Origin: Pyrococcus kukulkanii
Lineage (GTDB): Archaea > Methanobacteriota_B > Thermococci > Thermococcales > Thermococcaceae
Reading direction: 5' to 3'
DNA: 64,000 nt
Assembly: GCF_041647995.1 (NCBI RefSeq)
Contig: NZ_JARRIB010000001.1
Coordinates: 1-64,000 of the forward strand
Both the position numbers and the translations under genes were made by a program. Positions 56,627 to 64,000 of the stretch are shown piece after piece. Numbering within the stretch: position 1 is the first letter of the stretch; every line of letters starts with the position of its first letter. The notes beneath the pieces were generated by a model. The model ran no database searches, was not told the DNA's origin, and was given only the letters and a program-made list of their open reading frames with translations.

Positions 56627-57057
56627 CTCCTGTAGAGGGCTATTGCCATGAGTGCTGAAACAAGGCCTGTGAACACCTTTAGACCAACGGCAAGGTTCAT
56701 TATCGGGAGGTAACCTGCCGAGAGGAGAGATCCAGGATGACCGTTGAGGATAGGTCCTTTATGCCAGAGGAGGTTGTAGAAGAAGGCTACACTCAGACCA
56801 AGCATTGCCGCCCCAAGGAACACAAGCCCACCGATTCCCTCGAGGGCAGAATACAGGTTCTTATTTATCCTCTTCTTAGCCTCCTCAAGACCAAAGGCGA
56901 TAAGGAAGAGTATTCCAGCTCCAGCTATTGTAGCTCCCCCCTGGAAACCACCACCAGGTGTAAGATGGCCGTGTGAAACAATGTAAGCTCCGAATATCCC
57001 TATAAGAGGTATTGTAGCCCTCGCAAGCGTCCTTACAATGAGTCCCATGTCATTCAT
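56614..57057 (-). CDS. mbhF: MBH subunit F (MrpB homologue)
   Basis: 147 residues, four membrane helices, with GAYIVSHGHLTPGGGFQGGATIAG. GGAGGG six bases before the ATG at 57057 is preferred over the ATG at 57063. It corresponds to the C-terminal part of the fused mbx gene. Confidence 0.94.
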   Translation of the reverse strand: MNDMGLIVRTLARATIPLIGIFGAYIVSHGHLTPGGGFQGGATIAGAGILFLIAFGLEEAKKRINKNLYSALEGIGGLVFLGAAMLGLSVAFFYNLLWHKGPILNGHPGSLLSAGYLPIMNLAVGLKVFTGLVSALMAIALYRRWQK

Positions 57058-57349
57058 TCTCATCCCTCCTCCAGGGTCTTAACAGTGCTATGGCACCAGC
57101 TATGGCCGTGAACAGAACCGTGGCTTCACCAAGCGTATCATAGCCACGATAGTCAAATACTATGTCAGTTACGATGTTTGTTCCTCCAACCTCTTCAATA
57201 CCGTGCTCTATGTAGTATTGATCAGTGTAGCGATACTTGAGCCAGTCCTTGCCACTAAGGCCAAACTTTATCCCATAATCAGGATGTGTCGCAAGAAGAA
57301 GAGCCGCAAAGATCACGAGTAACGAGAGAAATGCCAGTGCCTTCTTCAT
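57050..57349 (-). CDS. mbhE: MBH subunit E
   Basis: 99 residues, two membrane helices, with FDYRGYDTLGEATVLFTAIAG. Equivalent to the N-terminal part of the fused mbx gene and to a segment of MrpA. Overlaps mbhD by four bases and mbhF by eight. Confidence 0.92.
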   Translation of the reverse strand: MKKALAFLSLLVIFAALLLATHPDYGIKFGLSGKDWLKYRYTDQYYIEHGIEEVGGTNIVTDIVFDYRGYDTLGEATVLFTAIAGAIALLRPWRRDENE

Positions 57350-57612
57350 GGGGCCTCACGCTCCCATCTTTCCGTCTTGGCTATCGCATAAACCACAACA
57401 GCCGTAACGACACCCGCACCAACAGCAGCCTCAGCTATAGCTACGTCAGGAGCGTGAAGCATATAGAACTCAAGACTGAGGAGTAAGCTCATGGCAGCTG
57501 AGGCGAGAGCAGCCGAGAGGAGATCGCGAAGGGTTATGATGAGGACAGAGGTCACTATAATACTTACCAATATTATCACCTGGATTATCATGTCAAGAGT
57601 TGCAGGGTTCAT
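57346..57612 (-). CDS. mbhD: MBH subunit D (MrpA C-terminal-like)
   Basis: 88 residues, three membrane helices, with LHAPDVAIAEAAVGAGVVTAVV, the ion-path helix shared with MbxD. It overlaps mbhC by 20 bases. Confidence 0.92.
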   Translation of the reverse strand: MNPATLDMIIQVIILVSIIVTSVLIITLRDLLSAALASAAMSLLLSLEFYMLHAPDVAIAEAAVGAGVVTAVVVYAIAKTERWEREAP

Positions 57613-57976
57613 TTTTCTCCCCCTCCTTCCTCTTCAAGAGGTATGCATCAACAACAGCCCTCTTCGGCAAATATCCACTCAAGTGGGCCGCCTTAGCGAT
57701 GGCGTGAGCACCTGTTGGATTCGTTAGTAGGAGAGCTATAAGGGCAACGACACTGTGAAAGGCCATCTGAAGGTACTTAGGATTCCCCGTTCTATGAAGC
57801 ATGTCAAGAGCATGGACAACGACGGCCAGAACAGCAAATATCGTGCCAAAGGTGGTGCACTTCGTCGCTCCATGAAGCCTTGTGTAGACGTCAGGAAAGC
57901 GGTGAAGTGCTATGCTCCCTAGGAAATTAAAGACAATGCTAATTGTGAGGAAACTATAGATCACGTACTCTATCAC
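57593..57976 (-). CDS. mbhC: MBH subunit C (MrpG homologue)
   Basis: 127 residues, three membrane helices, with HRFPDVYTRLHGATKCTTFG and LTNPTGAHAIAKAAH. The GTG start overlaps the mbhB stop (ATGTGA). Confidence 0.93.
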   Translation of the reverse strand: MIEYVIYSFLTISIVFNFLGSIALHRFPDVYTRLHGATKCTTFGTIFAVLAVVVHALDMLHRTGNPKYLQMAFHSVVALIALLLTNPTGAHAIAKAAHLSGYLPKRAVVDAYLLKRKEGEKNEPCNS

Positions 57977-58227
57977 ATTAATCCCCCCTGGAGGTATCTA
58001 GCTATAACTAGCGTTCCAATATAACTTAGCAAGGCATAAACAATAGCTATGTCGATGTAAATGGTTCTGCTGTAAGCAGCTCCTAAGAGAACCATCGCAG
58101 CAACTACTAAGGTGTTGAGCGTGTCAAGGGCCACGACCCTGTCTGGAACGCTAGGGCCAAGGATGAGTCTAGCCACAGCCAAGAGAGCCGCTACTCCCAC
58201 TAGGAGTGCAGCGTAAAAGAATATCAT
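57973..58227 (-). CDS. mbhB: MBH subunit B (MrpF homologue)
   Basis: 84 residues, three membrane helices, with ILGPSVPDRVVALDTLNTL. The frame is open to 58290, but GGAGGTTGGGAG before the ATG at 58227 decides the start, giving the same length as MbxB. Overlaps mbhA by four bases. Confidence 0.93.
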   Translation of the reverse strand: MIFFYAALLVGVAALLAVARLILGPSVPDRVVALDTLNTLVVAAMVLLGAAYSRTIYIDIAIVYALLSYIGTLVIARYLQGGLM

Positions 58228-58727
58228 TCTCCCAACCTCCTTGCCCATTTTTCGAATGGGCCTGAAACAGGTTCTGAGTTCTCGGGCCACTCAAGACCTT
58301 TAGGAATATTTATCCAGTGAACGTAGAGAACCTTCTCTTCGGGACAGGCATCCACCGTTAGGGTTCCCGGCGTTAGGGTTATTGAATTGCTAAGAATTGC
58401 ATACTGAGCGTCGTTTTCAAGGTTGACTGGAACTCTGACTATGCCCGGCCTTATCTTTCCTGTTATCACCCTATAGGCAACGTCAAAGTTTGCTTTGACC
58501 ATGCCCCAGAAAAGCACAGGAGTATAGGCTACCGCAAGGATCCACTTCATAGGATTTAGGAATCTTATCGCCCTATCTCCTATTATTCCCCTCGTCGCGT
58601 AGCCCACGATAGTCGAGAATATTAGACCAGCTATAAGTTCCTGCGTACTCCACAGTAATCCTTTACTGCCCACGGTGAGGACAAGCCAGAAGATATAAGA
58701 CCAAACAAAGGCTGCGATAAACGACAA
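58224..58727 (-). CDS. mbhA: MBH subunit A (MrpE homologue), TTG start
   Basis: 167 residues: two N-terminal membrane helices and a soluble tail with the MrpE pattern VKANFDVAYRVITGKIRPGIV and NSITLTPGTLTVDACPE. The first in-frame start, GTG at 58736, lies inside the ribosome binding site AGGAGGTG. The TTG at 58727, seven bases after AGGAGGT, is the likelier start. First gene of the mbh operon. Confidence 0.92.
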   Translation of the reverse strand: MSFIAAFVWSYIFWLVLTVGSKGLLWSTQELIAGLIFSTIVGYATRGIIGDRAIRFLNPMKWILAVAYTPVLFWGMVKANFDVAYRVITGKIRPGIVRVPVNLENDAQYAILSNSITLTPGTLTVDACPEEKVLYVHWINIPKGLEWPENSEPVSGPFEKWARRLGE

Positions 58728-58841
58728 CCTCGACACCTCCTGGGCTTGAGTGTTATATTGTTTTGTTTATCTTTAACTTTGAGGGTTGATTCTCGCAAGC
58801 TTTTAAAATGCTTTTCTGAAGCTTAGAATTGTAAATTGAAG

Positions 58842-58849
58842 TATAAAAC
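58842..58849 (-). promoter_or_regulatory. Probable TATA box of the mbh operon
   Basis: The minus strand reads TTTTATAC, six bases after the SurR site. A second candidate, ATTTTAAAA at about 58800-58808, would give a shorter leader of about 45 bases. Confidence 0.5.
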
Positions 58850-58854
58850 CGGCT

Positions 58855-58871
58855 GTTTTCAACCAAAGGTT
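58855..58871 (+). promoter_or_regulatory. SurR binding site (exact) upstream of mbh
   Basis: GTTTTCAACCAAAGGTT is an exact match to GTTn3AACn5GTT. It lies immediately upstream of the proposed mbh TATA box, where activators bind in archaea. This agrees with SurR activation of mbh in P. furiosus. Confidence 0.8.
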
Positions 58872-58876
58872 GAAAA
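58856..58876. terminator. Inverted repeat after the ferredoxin gene
   Basis: TTTTCAACC-AAA-GGTTGAAAA is a perfect 9-bp inverted repeat that begins eight bases after the stop codon of the gene at 58885, followed by the mbh promoter. It overlaps the SurR site. It could be only the symmetry of a regulator site; a termination role is tentative. Confidence 0.3.
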
Positions 58877-58884
58877 AAGAGAGG

Positions 58885-59391
58885 CTAAAGAAGCCGTCCT
58901 ACACTTTCCATGCTCCCAATAGAAATTCTTTCGCGAGCTATCTTCTCGGCCGTTCTTCTCCTTATTTCGTCCTCGATCTCCTCAGGCTTTCCAAAGAATA
59001 TAGCCTCTGCTGGGCACATCTCAGCACATGCAGGTTCCATTCCAAGCATTCTCCTGTTGGCGCACATGTCGCACTTGGTAACAGCCCTGATTCTCACATC
59101 ATAGCTCGGCGCGCCAAAAGGACAGACGGCAAGGCACATGAGACAACCAATGCACTTCTTGGGGTCAATTATGACGGCCCCATCAGTATCGCGATGAATT
59201 GCCCCTGCAGGGCAAACATCCATACACGGAGCTTTATCGCAGTGTTTACAACTTATTGGAACTGGCAGACCCGAGACGGTATAATATATCCTTATGTTAG
59301 GCCTCCCGTTATGGATGAACTCACAAACGGACTGGCAGGTCTCACATCCTATGCAGAGGCTATAATCAACGTGGAGAATCCTTCTTCTCAT
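58885..59391 (-). CDS. HycB-type electron-transfer protein with four [4Fe-4S] clusters
   Basis: About 168 residues with four cysteine groups: CIGCETCQSVC, CKHCDKAPCMDVCP, CIGCLMCLAVCP and CDMCANRRMLGMEPACAEMCP. This is the HycB/FdhB/DmsB fold that wires formate dehydrogenases or similar enzymes to their partners. GGGAGGTGA supports the ATG at 59391. It overlaps or abuts the flavoprotein gene, whose electrons it may carry. Confidence 0.88.
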   Translation of the reverse strand: MRRRILHVDYSLCIGCETCQSVCEFIHNGRPNIRIYYTVSGLPVPISCKHCDKAPCMDVCPAGAIHRDTDGAVIIDPKKCIGCLMCLAVCPFGAPSYDVRIRAVTKCDMCANRRMLGMEPACAEMCPAEAIFFGKPEEIEDEIRRRTAEKIARERISIGSMESVGRLL

Positions 59392-59396
59392 TTTCA

Positions 59397-60452
59397 TCAC
59401 CTCCCACTCAGCCAGTTATGAATGCTTTCAGCTGCATAAAGCCCATCCTTAACGGCCCTTCCAACCTTTGAGGGGCCCAAAACGACATCTCCAGCCGCGA
59501 AAACTCCCTCTCTACTTGTCATATGTCTTGAATCAACAACTATCCTACCCTTCTTGTCAACTGCTATACCCACATCCTCGGCGAAGGGAGGCGTTGGCGT
59601 CTGACCTATTGCACACACAACATAATCAACCTCCACTTGGAAATTAGATCCTTCGATTGGAATTGGCTTTCTCCTTCCCGTCTCATCGGGTTCGCCAAGC
59701 TTACACTTCTGGAGCTCTATTGCTCTTACTCTCCCGTTCTCCCCTACTATCCTTACTGGGATTGTAAGTTCAAGCCATTTAACGCCCTTGCTCCTCAGAA
59801 GGTTTATCTCATATGCTCCTGCTGGAGCTTCTTTAATCGTCCTGCGATAGCTCATATATACAGTGTCAGCCCCAAGAAGGAGACTCTCCATTGCGGCATC
59901 GACAGCTGTGTGCCCAGCCCCTATAACCATGACCCTCTTCCCTTCTATCGGAGGAATTTCGGTCCAGTTCATATATCCGAGTTTGGCAGATTTTATCTTA
60001 AATAGATACTCAAGCGCCGGATAAACCCCCTCCAGGTTTATACCCTCGATGTTTGCCACCCAGGACTTCCAAGTTCCTGTAGCTATGAGCACGGCATCAT
60101 AATCCCTGACAAGATCCTCAAAATTCACGGTTCTTTCGACGTACTCATCCCCTTCATCCTTTCTTTCGCCGAAGATGACCTTCGTTCTAGTGAAGAACTT
60201 CACGCCAAAGACTTCTTCGAGCTCTTTGTAACCTAGTCTGACCCTATAAATGGGAATCCTGAACTCCGGTATTCCAAAAAGCATTAGACCGCCAGGTTCG
60301 GGAAGCTTGTCATAAACATGAACCTCGTGTCCGTGGCAAACGAGGTAGCCAGTAGCTGCAAGGCCAGCTGGACCGGCACCAATAACAGCCACCTTCTTTC
60401 CAGTAGGTTCAGGTTTCTCCCTACATAGGAAGGCAAATCTTATACCCTTCAC
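59397..60452 (-). CDS. GltD/NfnL-like NAD(P)H-dependent flavoprotein
   Basis: 351 residues. The FAD-binding motif VAVIGAGPAGLAATGYL, the linker DKLPEPGGLMLFGIPEFRIP, the NAD(P)-binding VMVIGAGHTAVDAA with the arginines YRRT, and the final GVFAAGDVVLGPSKVGRAV are those of the glutamate synthase small-subunit family. The N-terminal Fe-S domain of that family is missing; the ferredoxin-like gene just upstream could replace it. It has no glutamate synthase large subunit nearby, so it is more likely a ferredoxin/NAD(P)H oxidoreductase. Confidence 0.87.
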   Translation of the reverse strand: MKGIRFAFLCREKPEPTGKKVAVIGAGPAGLAATGYLVCHGHEVHVYDKLPEPGGLMLFGIPEFRIPIYRVRLGYKELEEVFGVKFFTRTKVIFGERKDEGDEYVERTVNFEDLVRDYDAVLIATGTWKSWVANIEGINLEGVYPALEYLFKIKSAKLGYMNWTEIPPIEGKRVMVIGAGHTAVDAAMESLLLGADTVYMSYRRTIKEAPAGAYEINLLRSKGVKWLELTIPVRIVGENGRVRAIELQKCKLGEPDETGRRKPIPIEGSNFQVEVDYVVCAIGQTPTPPFAEDVGIAVDKKGRIVVDSRHMTSREGVFAAGDVVLGPSKVGRAVKDGLYAAESIHNWLSGR

Positions 60453-60465
60453 GGCGGATCACCTC

Positions 60466-60843
60466 TCAGATCATATATCCATAATAGGCTTTTGATGCAC
60501 GTGACTGGAGTTTTATCTTACATTCATCACACAAATACGCGAATTCGGGTCTTTCACCAGATTTTATGAGTATTTGGGCAAGATATTCTGCCTCTTTCCT
60601 TGTGAGTGGAAGCCTCTGTCCGCACATAGCACAGGTGGCATATTCGAACTCCAATATTTGGAAAGAGGGCCTTCCTTCAATTGCCCTCGTGGGACAAGAG
60701 GTGTTACATTCAAATGCGCAGTCTTTGCAGAGTTCAGGGTGGAACTCCAAGATCCTTATTTGTCCCTCGCGAACAATTATGGCTCCATGAGGGCATGCCT
60801 TTGAACATGCACCACAACCAATGCATCTATCTTCGTTAAGCAT
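60466..60843 (-). CDS. Two-cluster ferredoxin with zinc-ribbon-like C-terminus
   Basis: 125 residues. One [4Fe-4S] motif is CIGCGACSKACP; a second, unusually spaced group is CKDCAFECNTSCP. CAMC and CDEC pairs near the end could bind zinc. First gene of a three-gene unit; a TATA-like TTTTATAGG at about 60912-60920 suggests its own promoter. It resembles the HycF/HydN-like ferredoxins of formate-hydrogenlyase clusters. Confidence 0.8.
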   Translation of the reverse strand: MLNEDRCIGCGACSKACPHGAIIVREGQIRILEFHPELCKDCAFECNTSCPTRAIEGRPSFQILEFEYATCAMCGQRLPLTRKEAEYLAQILIKSGERPEFAYLCDECKIKLQSRASKAYYGYMI

Positions 60844-60911
60844 ACCCTACTCCCTCTCTTCTGATTTGGCTTGAATTTTCCCTTCTTTCAATTTTAGCTT
60901 TCTCCCAGCCT

Positions 60912-60920
60912 ATAAAAGAC
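60912..60920 (-). promoter_or_regulatory. Probable TATA box of the ferredoxin-flavoprotein unit, with partial SurR motif
   Basis: The minus strand reads CTTTTATAGG around 60912-60921. About 30 bases upstream is AACCCTTGGTT (AACn5GTT), which is the distal two-thirds of a SurR site; the first GTT is missing (CTA instead). SurR control is therefore only a possibility. Confidence 0.4.
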
Positions 60921-60964
60921 TTTTTTGAACCTTCTCTTCCTAACCAAGGGTTAAATAGGAAGGG

Positions 60965-62530
60965 TTAGGGGAGTTTTAGCTTTGTTGCACTCTCGAGCGC
61001 CGCCTTTATATAGAGTTCGTAATCCATAGTTTGATTCACGGCTAGGTTGATATAGTGCTCAATTATGTACGGGGCCAGCAAACCGAGAGCTATGGAGACT
61101 ATAGCTAGCAACAGACAGATTATGCTCATGCTCATAGGCTCTTTGACGTTCACTTCTTCCGTGCGCTTTCCGAGCCATATCTCGTAGAGCACCTTGACGT
61201 AGGCAACGAGTGCTATGATCGAGCTCAGTACAAGGATCAATGCCAGAACAAAGCTCTTCTCCATGAAGGCGTTGAACAGTAGCAGTTTGCTGAAGAAGAT
61301 GTTAAGTGGTGGTATTCCGACGAGACCCAGGGAAGCTATGGCCAAACTAAAGGTTGCAAGAGGCATTTTCCTTCCTAGGCCAGCCAGGTCGTTAATGTTT
61401 CTAGAGCCGGCCGCGTGAACGAAGACTCCCACGGCAAGGAAGAGCAACGCCTTAGTAACTGCATGGTTTACCATGTGAAAGACCGCCGCCTGGAGGGCTA
61501 ACTGTGTTCCAATTCCCACGGCCATGGCCAAGTAGCCCATGTGCATTATAGTTGAGTATGCTATGAGCTTCTTCACATCCCTCTGGACGTTCATCATCAG
61601 AGCTCCGAAGAGCGCCGAAACCGCGCCGAGGGTAATGATGATCGTGCCTATGAGATGAACAACATCACCAAGCTGGCCACTTAACTGGCCGCCATAGATT
61701 GTGTAGAGGAACCTTGCCAGGGAGTAAATTCCGACGTTTACGACCAGTCCTGAAAGGATCGCTGATACAGGACTCGGAGCTGCAGGGTGAGCTTCAGGAA
61801 GCCAGAAGTGGTTGGGAACTATTGCTGCCTTAATTAAAAACGCCCAAGAGGCCAAGGCTAAGGCGATTCCGGAGGCAACGGCTATGTTATAGTAGGTCTC
61901 AGTGGCAATCGGAAAGTTTATTCCGTGGATTATCGCGCTTAGGTTAGCCATATTTAGGGTTCCAAAGGCATAATATATGACACCTAGGGCCAAGAAATAT
62001 ATAGTGGTTCCAACGGCACCTATGAAGGCATATTTCAGACCAGCGCAGATTGAATCGCCTCTGTCCTTGTAGTACATAACAAGAGCGTATGCTGCGATGC
62101 TGGTGACTTCTATCATGACGAAGAGGTTGAAGGCGTCACCTGTTAGTAAAACCCCCAATAGGCCGGCTTCAAGGCCGAGATAAAGTGTGTAGTACCATTC
62201 AAGGCTACCTTCCCTTTCAAGGTACCGGTAACTGTAAATGGCAATGAGAAACATGAGCACGGCTGTGACCAGAGCAAGGAGGGCGCTCATCTTGTCGACT
62301 TCGTAGATTATGCCCACTGGTGCATTCCAGCCACCGAAGGTATAGATTAGCGGCTTTTCTGTGGCATAAGTCATCCTGAAAAGCTTGCAGGTAGCGAGCA
62401 ATGTCAAACCCGTGCCGAGCAGAGCATACGCCTGGATGATCTTTTTATTCCCCTTCACGAGTATTGATGTTAGCGGGAGTGCAAAGGCGAAGACGATTGG
62501 GATTATGGGTGTGAGCCCAATGACATTCAT
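60965..62530 (-). CDS. MrpD-like antiporter subunit of a third Mrp module
   Basis: 521 residues, about 14 membrane helices. The TM5 glutamate is in VMIEVTSIAAYALVMY. Conserved lysines are in FLIKAAIVPNHFW and RDVKKLIAYSTIMHMGY, and the helix MVNHAVTKALLFLAVG is present. GAGGTGATGGAA before the ATG at 62530 sets the start; the open frame to 62614 overlaps the preceding gene. It closes the Mrp-like gene set; 121 bases separate it from the ferredoxin unit. Confidence 0.9.
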   Translation of the reverse strand: MNVIGLTPIIPIVFAFALPLTSILVKGNKKIIQAYALLGTGLTLLATCKLFRMTYATEKPLIYTFGGWNAPVGIIYEVDKMSALLALVTAVLMFLIAIYSYRYLEREGSLEWYYTLYLGLEAGLLGVLLTGDAFNLFVMIEVTSIAAYALVMYYKDRGDSICAGLKYAFIGAVGTTIYFLALGVIYYAFGTLNMANLSAIIHGINFPIATETYYNIAVASGIALALASWAFLIKAAIVPNHFWLPEAHPAAPSPVSAILSGLVVNVGIYSLARFLYTIYGGQLSGQLGDVVHLIGTIIITLGAVSALFGALMMNVQRDVKKLIAYSTIMHMGYLAMAVGIGTQLALQAAVFHMVNHAVTKALLFLAVGVFVHAAGSRNINDLAGLGRKMPLATFSLAIASLGLVGIPPLNIFFSKLLLFNAFMEKSFVLALILVLSSIIALVAYVKVLYEIWLGKRTEEVNVKEPMSMSIICLLLAIVSIALGLLAPYIIEHYINLAVNQTMDYELYIKAALESATKLKLP

Positions 62531-62540
62531 TTCCATCACC

Positions 62541-63026
62541 TCACTCGAACATTCTCTTCGCGAACTTCTCAAAGTCAGCCGAGATTTTTTCCCTAGCTTT
62601 CTCCGGGTCTTCACTCGTTACGTTAATCCAGTTCACATAGAGATAGTTCTCATCCATGTCCACAACAACAGTTCCCGGCGTGTTTGTAATAGAATTGGCA
62701 ACTAGAGTCTTCGCGTAATCAGTTTTCACCCTGATGGGAACCCTCACTATGCCCGGATTAACATTTCCAGTGATTATCCTAACCATGACATCTAGATGAG
62801 CCTTCGTTTCAGCCACCAGCATATACCAGACGAAATAGATGGCCCCCCAAAGCCATCTAATCGGATTGAGGGCCTTGACATCGCTCCTGATGAGGAACTT
62901 CCCCATTAAGGCCCCGGTAACTAGGGCAACGATCGCACCGGTAGCTAAGTCATAAGGAGTCGCTGAACCTGTGAAGATGATGTAAGTCACGAATGCCAGG
63001 AGGGCCGTAGGTAGGAAGCCTCTCAT
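62541..63026 (-). CDS. MrpE-like subunit of the third module
   Basis: 161 residues with the MrpE pattern (AHLDVMVRIITGNVNPGIV, NSITNTPGTVVVDMDEN, LYVNWINV). It lies between the C- and D-type genes, whereas E-type genes are first in the mbx and mbh operons, so the order of this cluster differs. Confidence 0.9.
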   Translation of the reverse strand: MRGFLPTALLAFVTYIIFTGSATPYDLATGAIVALVTGALMGKFLIRSDVKALNPIRWLWGAIYFVWYMLVAETKAHLDVMVRIITGNVNPGIVRVPIRVKTDYAKTLVANSITNTPGTVVVDMDENYLYVNWINVTSEDPEKAREKISADFEKFAKRMFE

Positions 63027-63428
63027 TCACAATCCCTCCCTTAGTATTTCAGGTAACTTCCTTCTGAGATTCCTAACGTCAGTGCTCCCATAGATGCGAT
63101 ACATCTGGATTATCGCAAAGGCTATAAGGACGTTGACGGCCATTCCAATGACAACCGCAGTAATCACCAACGCTTGAGGGAGCGGGTCAACTGAGTGAGC
63201 AATAAAGTTGCTCAGCGCCCCCTTTTCCCACTCAGGAAGGATCGGAGGCTCGACCGGGTATATCAGGCGATAGCCGAGGGCGACCACGAAGAGGTTGACC
63301 GCATCACCGAAGATCGTTAATGCTATGAGCTTTTTGACGAGGCTTGGCCTCCTTGCTATCCCATAAAGGCCGATGAGCATGGTGGCTATTATCGAGAGTA
63401 GCGTTAGAGTCCAGAGAAACGCAATCAT
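63027..63428 (-). CDS. MrpC-like (NuoK-type) subunit of the third module
   Basis: 133 residues, three membrane helices, with TIFGDAVNLFVVALG and DPLPQALVITAVVIGMA. The TM2 acidic residue is aspartate as in MbhG. It overlaps the preceding MrpB-like gene by four bases and abuts the MrpE-like gene. Confidence 0.9.
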   Translation of the reverse strand: MIAFLWTLTLLSIIATMLIGLYGIARRPSLVKKLIALTIFGDAVNLFVVALGYRLIYPVEPPILPEWEKGALSNFIAHSVDPLPQALVITAVVIGMAVNVLIAFAIIQMYRIYGSTDVRNLRRKLPEILREGL

Positions 63429-64000
63429 TCATAAGCACCCCCTTTCCTCTTGAACTCTTCCTCAGGAATAGCAAGCAGGAGGAACACCGCCGTGAAACCC
63501 GCTCCCACAGCAAGGAACTCAAAGATGTTGTAGTAGACCAGCGAGCCTCCGAGGGGGACGCCTAAAGCTTCGGCCGGAAAAATCGGCTGGTTCTGCATTG
63601 CGTAGCCTCCACTGAGGAGGGGGGCTAAGGCGATAAGGACTATACCTAGGAGGCCTATTGAACGGAGGACTATCGCCTTCGTCTTGTCTAGGCCGTTGTT
63701 TTCGAGTGCATACTTAGAGTATGCGGCAATTATGAGGAGCGGCGCAACCGCTAAGGCCGCACCACCTTGGAAACCACCACCTGGGGTAACCTGACCGTGG
63801 AGTGCTATTGATGCCGAGATAGCTAGGAGGAGGGTGGCGATAAACTTGGTAACTACTGGAACCGGCAGAGGCAGGGAACTCTTGGCTTCGCCTCTCTCCT
63901 TCTTCTTCATCTCCACCCTGAAGATTGTGAGGCTCCCTATTATCGCGAGGAAGAACACTGAAGTCTCGAAGAGCGTGTCAACACCACGATAGTCCCAGAG
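63425..64000 (-). CDS. MrpB-like subunit with MbhE-like N-terminus (cut by window edge)
   Basis: The frame is open to the window edge; an internal GTG at 63958 is not the true start. The part at the edge, WDYRGVDTLFETSVFFLAI, matches the YRGxDTLxExxVLF element of MbhE and of the fused mbx protein. After a basic linker (MKKKERGEAKSS) comes the MrpB part with IALHGQVTPGGGFQGGAALAV. This is the same E-F fusion as in mbx. Upstream genes of the module lie beyond the window. Confidence 0.88.
   Translation of the reverse strand, partial: LWDYRGVDTLFETSVFFLAIIGSLTIFRVEMKKKERGEAKSSLPLPVPVVTKFIATLLLAISASIALHGQVTPGGGFQGGAALAVAPLLIIAAYSKYALENNGLDKTKAIVLRSIGLLGIVLIALAPLLSGGYAMQNQPIFPAEALGVPLGGSLVYYNIFEFLAVGAGFTAVFLLLAIPEEEFKRKGGAYE

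Noticed and set aside
58740-58800. Additional SurR sites in the mbh leader
   Set aside because: GTT and AAC triplets occur (for example GTTTATCTTTAAC) but with wrong spacing.

Overview
The window is chromosomal DNA from a hyperthermophilic archaeon of the Thermococcales, almost certainly a Pyrococcus. The reasons are: a GltPh-type aspartate transporter, archaeal GatDE, ribosomal proteins eS17 and eL40, Nog1, tRNA genes with encoded CCA, GGTGA-type ribosome binding sites, TTTATA-like TATA boxes, and the Pyrococcus-specific pair of ancient respiratory complexes MBX and MBH lying tail to tail. Genes are very densely packed; eleven convergent gene pairs overlap at their 3' ends.

Region by region. 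1-1.4 kb: the 5' part of an IS607-type transposon (serine recombinase plus a TnpB cut by the window edge). 1.6-2 kb: tRNA-Thr(CGT), tRNA-Ser(GCT), tRNA-Cys(GCA). 2-12.6 kb: housekeeping genes (alanine aminotransferase, an M23-like protein, Nog1, GcvH, eS17, a PHP phosphoesterase, a YbaK-type editing protein, a ThiI-like protein with a degenerate PP-loop) and small archaeal families. 12.6-14.4 kb: tRNA-Lys(CTT), a probably truncated ORF, a decayed membrane-protein gene and a lone 5S rRNA. 14.5-20.8 kb: methylmalonyl-CoA mutase large subunit, an ABC-2 exporter with a surface protein, and a PadR regulator. Three short relics at about 10.5, 13.0 and 16.2 kb share a sequence pattern that looks like the right end of IS200/IS605-type elements. 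20.8-35.9 kb: eL40, a kinase, an aminotransferase, a P-loop ATPase, two radical SAM enzymes (one a tetraether lipid synthase homologue with a coupled small gene), GltPh, GatDE, a glycogen-debranching-like enzyme, a FucI-fold isomerase and a PfkB kinase.

36.1-45.7 kb (+ strand) is the 13-gene mbx operon: Mrp-type sodium/proton antiporter subunits, a NuoH-like membrane anchor and a hydrogenase-like module whose large subunit has lost one cysteine of each NiFe-binding pair. 50.7-58.7 kb (- strand) is the 14-gene mbh operon for the ferredoxin-oxidising, H2-evolving membrane hydrogenase, with all four NiFe cysteines. Between them lie CoaBC, a DUF4870 protein, a secreted Lon-like (S16) protease and a PAPS-reductase-like protein. 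Both operon promoters carry exact matches to the SurR motif GTTn3AACn5GTT. In mbh the match is directly upstream of TATA. In mbx one exact match is upstream of TATA and one near match sits over the predicted start site, which fits the known activation of mbh and repression of mbx by reduced SurR.

58.9-64 kb (- strand) holds a third Mrp-like module (B, C, E and D homologues) followed by two multi-cluster ferredoxin-like proteins and a GltD/NfnL-like flavoprotein. Its catalytic partner, if any, lies beyond the right edge.

Three C/D box guide sRNAs were found by reading the boxes: a tandem pair just downstream of gatE, the C box of one containing the gatE stop codon, and one facing the 3' end of mbhN.
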